Shown here: positions 22,871-27,018 of the stretch, in pieces | Position numbering within the stretch: the first letter of the stretch is position 1 | Layout: every line of letters begins with the position of its first letter | NCBI GenBank assembly: GCA_000434115.1 | Contig: FR894057.1 | Location: forward strand, 1 to 27,018 | DNA: 27,018 nucleotides | Direction: 5' to 3' | From: Roseburia sp. CAG:309 | Lineage (GTDB): Bacteria; Bacillota; Clostridia; Lachnospirales; Lachnospiraceae | The notes under the pieces: model-generated | Told to the model about the DNA's origin: nothing | Databases searched by the model: none | What the model saw: only the letters and a program-made list of their open reading frames with translations | Position numbers and translations under genes: made by a program

Positions 22871-23353
22871 ATGAGAAAGAAAATGAGCGAAGACGAAAAA
22901 TATATGAAAGAAGCCATCCGGCAGGCGAAGAAAGCTTATGCCATGGAAGAAACGCCAATCGGCTGTGTGCTGGTCCATGAGGGGAAAATTATCGCCAGAG
23001 GGTATAATAAACGAAATAAAAAGAAAAACACACTGGCACATGCGGAGATCATTGTGATCGATAAGGCAAGCCGGGTTCTCGGGGACTGGCGGCTGGAGGA
23101 ATGCACGATGTATGTCACGCTGGAACCCTGCCCGATGTGTGCCGGAGCGATCGTGCAGGCAAGAATCCCCAAAGTGGTGATCGGAAGCATGAATCCGAAG
23201 GCGGGATGTGCCGGTTCCGTCCTGAATCTGCTGGATATGCCGGGGTTTAACCACCGGGTAGAAGTGGAGCGGGGGATTTTGGAAGAACCATGTAGCCGGC
23301 TGATGAGCGGTTTTTTTAAAGAACTTCGGTTAAAACGCAAGAAATCTACTTGA
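22871..23353 (+). CDS. tadA: tRNA-specific adenosine deaminase TadA
   Basis: Deaminates A34 of tRNA-Arg(ACG) to inosine, essential for decoding CGN codons. It has 160 residues from the ATG chosen, which has GAGG six bases upstream; ATGs at 22865 and 22883 are in the same frame. The zinc and catalytic residues of the cytidine deaminase fold are present: HAE (57-59) and PCPMC (86-90, Cys87 and Cys90), with TPIGCVLV and CAGAIVQARIPKVVIGS around them. The C-terminal helix FFKELRLKRKK is basic, as needed for tRNA contact. It follows pta after 112 bases with no promoter seen, and its stop codon overlaps the secDF promoter. Confidence 0.93.
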   Translation: MRKKMSEDEKYMKEAIRQAKKAYAMEETPIGCVLVHEGKIIARGYNKRNKKKNTLAHAEIIVIDKASRVLGDWRLEECTMYVTLEPCPMCAGAIVQARIPKVVIGSMNPKAGCAGSVLNLLDMPGFNHRVEVERGILEEPCSRLMSGFFKELRLKRKKST

Positions 23354-23378
23354 AGAAAGCATTTGTTTATGCTATAAT
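23350..23378 (+). promoter_or_regulatory. Promoter of secDF
   Basis: -35 TTGAAG (23350-23355), 17-base spacer and perfect -10 TATAAT (23373-23378) with an extended-10 TGC. The -35 box overlaps the TGA stop of tadA. Confidence 0.78.
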
Positions 23379-23413
23379 ATTTTGGTACATTTTTAGAAAA
23401 GGAGATTTTCACA

Positions 23414-25669
23414 ATGAATACTAAGTTAAAGGGCGTTTTACAGCTTCTTGTCATTCTCCTTGTAACTGCCGCAGTTTGTGTTGTGGCATACACGGGAATT
23501 GGAGGAGCAAAGCGGGGTAGTGCAAAAAACATCCGCTTAGGACTTGACTTGGCAGGTGGTGTCAGCGTTACATACGAAGCGACAAAAGAAAATCCAACTG
23601 TTCAGGAAATGAAAGATACTGTGTATAAAATGCAGATGCGTGTACAGAACGAAAGTACAGAAGCTTCTGTTTATCAGGAAGGAAATAACCGTGTAACGGT
23701 TGACGTTCCGGATGTTGATGATCCACAGGCAGTATTGGACAAGCTTGGAAAAGCGGGAGCGTTGGAATTTGTTCTTTACAACAATGTAACGGTTGGAAAA
23801 GATGGAAAGACGGCGACTTATGACAAGAAAGATGTCATCATCGACGGTTCCATGTTAAAGACTGCAGAAGCAGCAACACAGCAGGATTCCACGACAGGAC
23901 AGTCAGAAAATGTTGTAAAACTTTCATTTAATGCAAAGGGAACAAAGAAATTTAAAAAAGTAACAACCGATCACGTAGGTGAGCAGTTCTCGATCATTTA
24001 CGATGGCGAGATCGTATCCTCTCCGGTTATCCGTGAGGCAATTGACGGTGGAGAAGCCGTTATCTCCGGAAGTTTTGATGAGTTTTCCAAAGCAGAGGAT
24101 ATGGCATCTACTCTTCGTATCGGTGCGCTTCCACTGGAACTGAAAAATATCCGTTCCAATATCGTAGGAGCAAAACTTGGTGGAGATGCACTTAAGACAA
24201 GTTTGATCGCCGGTGCGATCGGTCTTGCCCTGGTTATTATCTTCATGATCGTTATGTATTGGATCCCCGGTGTAGCAGCCTCCCTTGCACTGTTGTTCTA
24301 CGTAGGTGCATCCGTGCTTGCCATTAACGGTCTGGATGTCACGTTGACCCTGCCGGGTATCGCCGGAGTTATTCTTGCAATCGGTATGGCGGTGGATGCG
24401 AACTGTATTATCTTTACCCGTATCCGAGAGGAACTGGCGACAGGAAAGACGGTTCGTTCTGCGATCAAGATCGGATTTGAGAAAGCGTTGTCCGCGATCA
24501 TCGATGGTAACGTTACGACATTGATCGCTGCCGTTGTTCTTTATATCAAAGGATCCGGTACTGTTATGGGATTTGCCCAGACACTGGCAATTGGTATTAT
24601 CCTTTCTATGTTTACGGCAATCTTCGTAACAAGATGGATCTTGTATGCATTTGTGGGACTTGGTTTTGACGATGTGAAGTTCTACGGAATACAGAAAGCA
24701 AGAAAACCGATCAACTTTGTTGGAAATATTAAGAAATATGCAATCATTTCCGGCTGCCTTCTTCTTTTGTGCATCGGCGGACTGGTTATGAATATGGTAA
24801 AAATGGGACAGCCTCTTAACTACAGCCTTGAGTTCTTAGGTGGTTCTTCCACATCCATTACCTTTACGGATTACAAGGGCGAAGGATTTGATGCTTCCGG
24901 TAATGCCAGCGCAGACTTCAAAAATGAAGTGACGGATGTTGTAAAATCCGCAGCGGGTGTATCCGAAGCAGAACTTTCCGACGTATCCGGTGAGAAGACT
25001 TTGATCGTTCGTACAACAGCCTTTACCGAAGACCAGCAGAAGAAAGTAATTGCTGCGGTAGAGGAAAAATATGGTGTGAATGATAAGAGCATTGAAGTAG
25101 AGACGATTTCCGCTTCTGTAAGTAATGAAATGCGTATGGATGCGATTGTAGCTGTACTTATCGCTGCGGTGGGTATGCTGATTTACATTTGGATCCGATT
25201 CAAGAATCTTGCCTTTGGTGCAAGTTCTGTTATCGCACTTCTTCATGATGTTATGGTAGTGCTTATGGTTTATGCGATCGGAAGTGCGTCCATTACTGTC
25301 GGAAGTACATTTATCGCCTGTATGCTGACGATCGTAGGTTACTCGATCAACGCGACGATCGTAGTATTCGACCGTGTGCGTGAAAACCGTAAGAAACTGG
25401 GTAACACGGACTTGGCAGAAATTGTAAACACAAGTATTACAGAGACGTTGAGCCGAAGCTTTAATACTTCAATCACAACGTTGGTAATGGTACTTTGTCT
25501 TGCCGTTCTTGGTGTGGATTCCATCCGCCAGTTTGCGGTACCGATGATGGCAGGTATCATTTCCGGATGCTATTCTTCTGTATGTCTGGCAGGTACTATT
25601 TGGTACTTTATGAATCGCAGTGCTCAGAAGAAAGCCAAAGCGAAAAAAGCCGGTAACAAAAAGAAATAA
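23414..25669 (+). CDS. secDF: Fused protein translocase SecDF
   Basis: A membrane protein that uses the proton gradient to pull exported proteins through SecYEG. At 751 residues it is a single-chain fusion of SecD and SecF, as in Bacillus. The SecD half has GLDLAGG (43-49), the periplasmic P1 head, and GMAVDANCIIFTRIREEL with the proton-path Asp at 328. The SecF half starts near 430; it has LNYSLEFLGGSS and, in its fourth-helix motif, GYSINATIVVFDRVREN (642 onward). There, position 647 is Ala where most SecF proteins have Asp (GYSINDT). The C-terminal tail is Lys/Ala-rich. AAGGAG lies before the start, and a terminator follows 40 bases after the stop. Confidence 0.95.
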   Translation: MNTKLKGVLQLLVILLVTAAVCVVAYTGIGGAKRGSAKNIRLGLDLAGGVSVTYEATKENPTVQEMKDTVYKMQMRVQNESTEASVYQEGNNRVTVDVPDVDDPQAVLDKLGKAGALEFVLYNNVTVGKDGKTATYDKKDVIIDGSMLKTAEAATQQDSTTGQSENVVKLSFNAKGTKKFKKVTTDHVGEQFSIIYDGEIVSSPVIREAIDGGEAVISGSFDEFSKAEDMASTLRIGALPLELKNIRSNIVGAKLGGDALKTSLIAGAIGLALVIIFMIVMYWIPGVAASLALLFYVGASVLAINGLDVTLTLPGIAGVILAIGMAVDANCIIFTRIREELATGKTVRSAIKIGFEKALSAIIDGNVTTLIAAVVLYIKGSGTVMGFAQTLAIGIILSMFTAIFVTRWILYAFVGLGFDDVKFYGIQKARKPINFVGNIKKYAIISGCLLLLCIGGLVMNMVKMGQPLNYSLEFLGGSSTSITFTDYKGEGFDASGNASADFKNEVTDVVKSAAGVSEAELSDVSGEKTLIVRTTAFTEDQQKKVIAAVEEKYGVNDKSIEVETISASVSNEMRMDAIVAVLIAAVGMLIYIWIRFKNLAFGASSVIALLHDVMVVLMVYAIGSASITVGSTFIACMLTIVGYSINATIVVFDRVRENRKKLGNTDLAEIVNTSITETLSRSFNTSITTLVMVLCLAVLGVDSIRQFAVPMMAGIISGCYSSVCLAGTIWYFMNRSAQKKAKAKKAGNKKK

Positions 25670-25699
25670 TTCATAAAAATCGGAATAGTTACCTTTGAT

Positions 25700-25728
25700 G
25701 AATAAAATGAAAGCGGTTGTGCATACTA
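25700..25728 (+). promoter_or_regulatory. Predicted sigma-G promoter of spoVAD-spoVAE, inside the secDF terminator
   Basis: GAATA (25700-25704), 17-base spacer and CATACTA (25722-25728) match the forespore sigma-G consensus GHATR-N17/18-CATWHTA at every defined position. SpoVA genes are known sigma-G targets in spore formers. The -10 lies in the left arm of the secDF terminator, so a transcript starting near 25735 lacks that arm and cannot form the hairpin. Confidence 0.6.
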
Positions 25729-25758
25729 CATAAAAATAGTATGTGCAGCCGCTTTTTT
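25710..25758 (+). terminator. Rho-independent terminator of secDF
   Basis: A 19-bp stem with three G-U pairs: AAAGCGGTTGTGCATACTA (25710-25728) with TAGTATGTGCAGCCGCTTT (from 25737), an 8-base loop and a run of six T. Confidence 0.9.
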
Positions 25759-25801
25759 GCAGCATAAGTCTGCTTGGGTGTGCACGGTTGTTGGAGGAAT
25801 T

Positions 25802-26836
25802 ATGGACAAAATGATTGGAAAGCGGAGCGTGCAGTTTGAAGTGCCGCCGTGCATTATCGGAGCCGCTTCCGTAGCCGGAGAAAAAGAGGGAGCCGGCAAA
25901 TTTGGAAAATATTTTGATATCGTGGAAGAGGATCCCCTTTTTGGTGGTAAAACATGGGAAGAGGCGGAAAGCAAGATGCAGCATATGGCGGCGGATATTG
26001 CGATCCGCAATGCCGGACTCCAATCGGAAGATATCCGGTATATCGTGGCAGGGGATCTGCTTGGGCAGTTGATCGCGACTTCGTTTGGAATTATGAATCT
26101 GAATATACCGATGTTTGGCGTTTATGGTGCCTGCTCTACAATGGGAGAATCTATGGCGATCGGTTCCATGCTTGTGGAGGGTGGCTTTGCAGAATACATT
26201 GTTGCCATGACATCCAGCCATTTTGCCAGCGCGGAAAAGCAGTTTCGTTTCCCGCTTGCCTATGGGAACCAGCGCCCATATTCGGCAACGTGGACGGTGA
26301 CAGGAAGCGGAGCCGTTGTGATTGGACGGGGAGACGGAAAATGGAAAAGGAAAGAGACCGATTATGTTTGTATCCGTGGGATTACAACCGGTGTTATCAC
26401 GGATTACGGCATCAAGGACAGCATGAATATGGGCGCCTGTATGGCGCCCGCGGCGTGCGATTGTATTTTAAACAATTTTAAAGATTTTGGGGTAGAACCG
26501 GACTATTATGACAAAATCATTACAGGGGATCTCGGGACGATCGGACAGCGCATTTTAAAGGATATGCTGTTGGGTTACGGGTATGATATCAGCAAGCAGC
26601 ATATGGACTGCGGAACGGAAATTTATTATAACGAAGAACAGGATACGCATGCCGGAGGAAGTGGCTGCGGATGCAGCGCAATCACACTGACAGGATACAT
26701 TTTGAAAAAGATGCGGAAACACGCGTGGCGGAGAGTGTTGTTTGTGCCGACGGGGGCGCTTTTATCTACAGTCAGTTTTAATGAAGGAAATTCGGTGCCG
26801 GGAATCGCGCATGGTGTCATGCTGGAATGTGTGTGA
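25802..26836 (+). CDS. spoVAD: Stage V sporulation protein AD
   Basis: Part of the SpoVA complex in the spore inner membrane that moves dipicolinic acid into the forespore and out during germination. It has 344 residues, close to the 338 of the Bacillus protein, with a thiolase-like fold. Recognisable parts are IVAGDLLGQLIATSFG, FGVYGACSTMGESMAIGSMLVEGGFAEYIVAMTSSHFASAEKQFRFPLAYGNQRP, TVTGSGAVV and GDLGTIGQRI. The start is the ATG with GGAGG four bases upstream; the ATG nine bases on is possible. spoVAE follows after 14 bases. spoVAC, which normally comes first, is absent upstream, where secDF and its terminator stand instead. Confidence 0.95.
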   Translation: MDKMIGKRSVQFEVPPCIIGAASVAGEKEGAGKFGKYFDIVEEDPLFGGKTWEEAESKMQHMAADIAIRNAGLQSEDIRYIVAGDLLGQLIATSFGIMNLNIPMFGVYGACSTMGESMAIGSMLVEGGFAEYIVAMTSSHFASAEKQFRFPLAYGNQRPYSATWTVTGSGAVVIGRGDGKWKRKETDYVCIRGITTGVITDYGIKDSMNMGACMAPAACDCILNNFKDFGVEPDYYDKIITGDLGTIGQRILKDMLLGYGYDISKQHMDCGTEIYYNEEQDTHAGGSGCGCSAITLTGYILKKMRKHAWRRVLFVPTGALLSTVSFNEGNSVPGIAHGVMLECV

Positions 26837-26850
26837 AAGGAGATGATGAG

Positions 26851-27018
26851 ATGGAATATTTGATTTCTTTTTTGATTGGAGGAGCAATCTGCGCAGTAGT
26901 GCAGCTGTTTATGGACAATACGAAATTGTTACCCGGAAGGATTATGGTGATTCTGGTATGCCTGGGAGCTGTATTAAGCGCGCTGCATCTGTATGAACCA
27001 TTTGCTGACTGGGCAAAA
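26851..27018 (+). CDS. spoVAE: Stage V sporulation protein AE, 3' end cut by window edge
   Basis: The first 56 codons are visible: MEYLISFLIGGAICAVVQLF, then MDNTKLLPGRIMVILVCLGAVLSALHLYEPFADWAK. This matches the start of the small membrane protein SpoVAE (SpoVAEb), with two hydrophobic helices joined by the MDxTKLxPxRIMV loop. It works with SpoVAC and SpoVAD in dipicolinic acid transport. AAGGAG (26837-26842) lies eight bases before the ATG, immediately after the spoVAD stop, so the two genes form one operon. Confidence 0.9.
   Translation, partial: MEYLISFLIGGAICAVVQLFMDNTKLLPGRIMVILVCLGAVLSALHLYEPFADWAK

Noticed and set aside
25469..26221. 250-codon minus-strand frame over the secDF end and spoVAD
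   Set aside because: It spans the terminator and two confident genes on the other strand and has no recognisable domain.
1..27018. CRISPR arrays, tRNA or rRNA genes, insertion sequences and phage genes
   Set aside because: I looked for regular repeats with spacers, cloverleaf-like stretches, transposase or integrase motifs and found none.

Overview
The window looks like a chromosomal segment of a low-to-mid GC, spore-forming, anaerobic Clostridia, most likely a Lachnospiraceae-type gut commensal. The reasons are strong AGGAGG-type ribosome binding sites, TTGACA/TATAAT promoters, a CIRCE heat-shock operator, a T-box leader, a fused SecDF, a phosphotransacetylase and spoVAD/spoVAE genes at the right edge. 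Genus and species cannot be fixed from the sequence alone. No phage, insertion sequence, CRISPR array, tRNA or rRNA was seen.

Layout. Bases 1-3300 hold the end of a Gfo/Idh/MocA oxidoreductase, a CIRCE-controlled small heat-shock protein with a long leader and a strong terminator, and a convergent lipoprotein gene. Bases 3300-8400 hold a short remnant of a macro-domain gene, a MATE transporter followed closely by a YjbR-type/alkyltransferase fusion, a second MATE transporter overlapping it tail to tail, and a lipoprotein with leucine-rich-like repeats. Bases 8450-10730 hold a T-box leader, a CstA-family transporter and its terminator. Bases 10730-12822 hold a diverged RsmH-type methyltransferase, a DUF1294 membrane protein and a coiled-coil protein. 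Bases 12850-14380 hold a TetR regulator and a decayed FtsX-like permease, each preceded by the same 17-bp palindrome. Bases 14380-17170 hold a WYL regulator, a soluble chemoreceptor and a Nudix hydrolase.

Bases 17170-21640 start with a long GC-rich palindromic element sitting inside what looks like a terminator hairpin. It is followed by a MarR regulator with a perfect operator palindrome and a heterodimeric ABC exporter whose two subunits carry complementary degenerate ATPase motifs. Bases 21700-25760 hold pta, tadA and secDF. The window ends with spoVAD and the start of spoVAE. A textbook sigma-G-like promoter for these genes lies inside the left arm of the secDF terminator.

The genes are mostly independent small units: stress response, efflux, acetate metabolism, tRNA editing, secretion and spore germination. 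I see no large undescribed multi-gene system. The most interesting signals are regulatory: the T-box in front of cstA, the nested terminator/palindrome, the nested terminator/sporulation promoter, and the decaying TetR-controlled transporter that keeps its operators.
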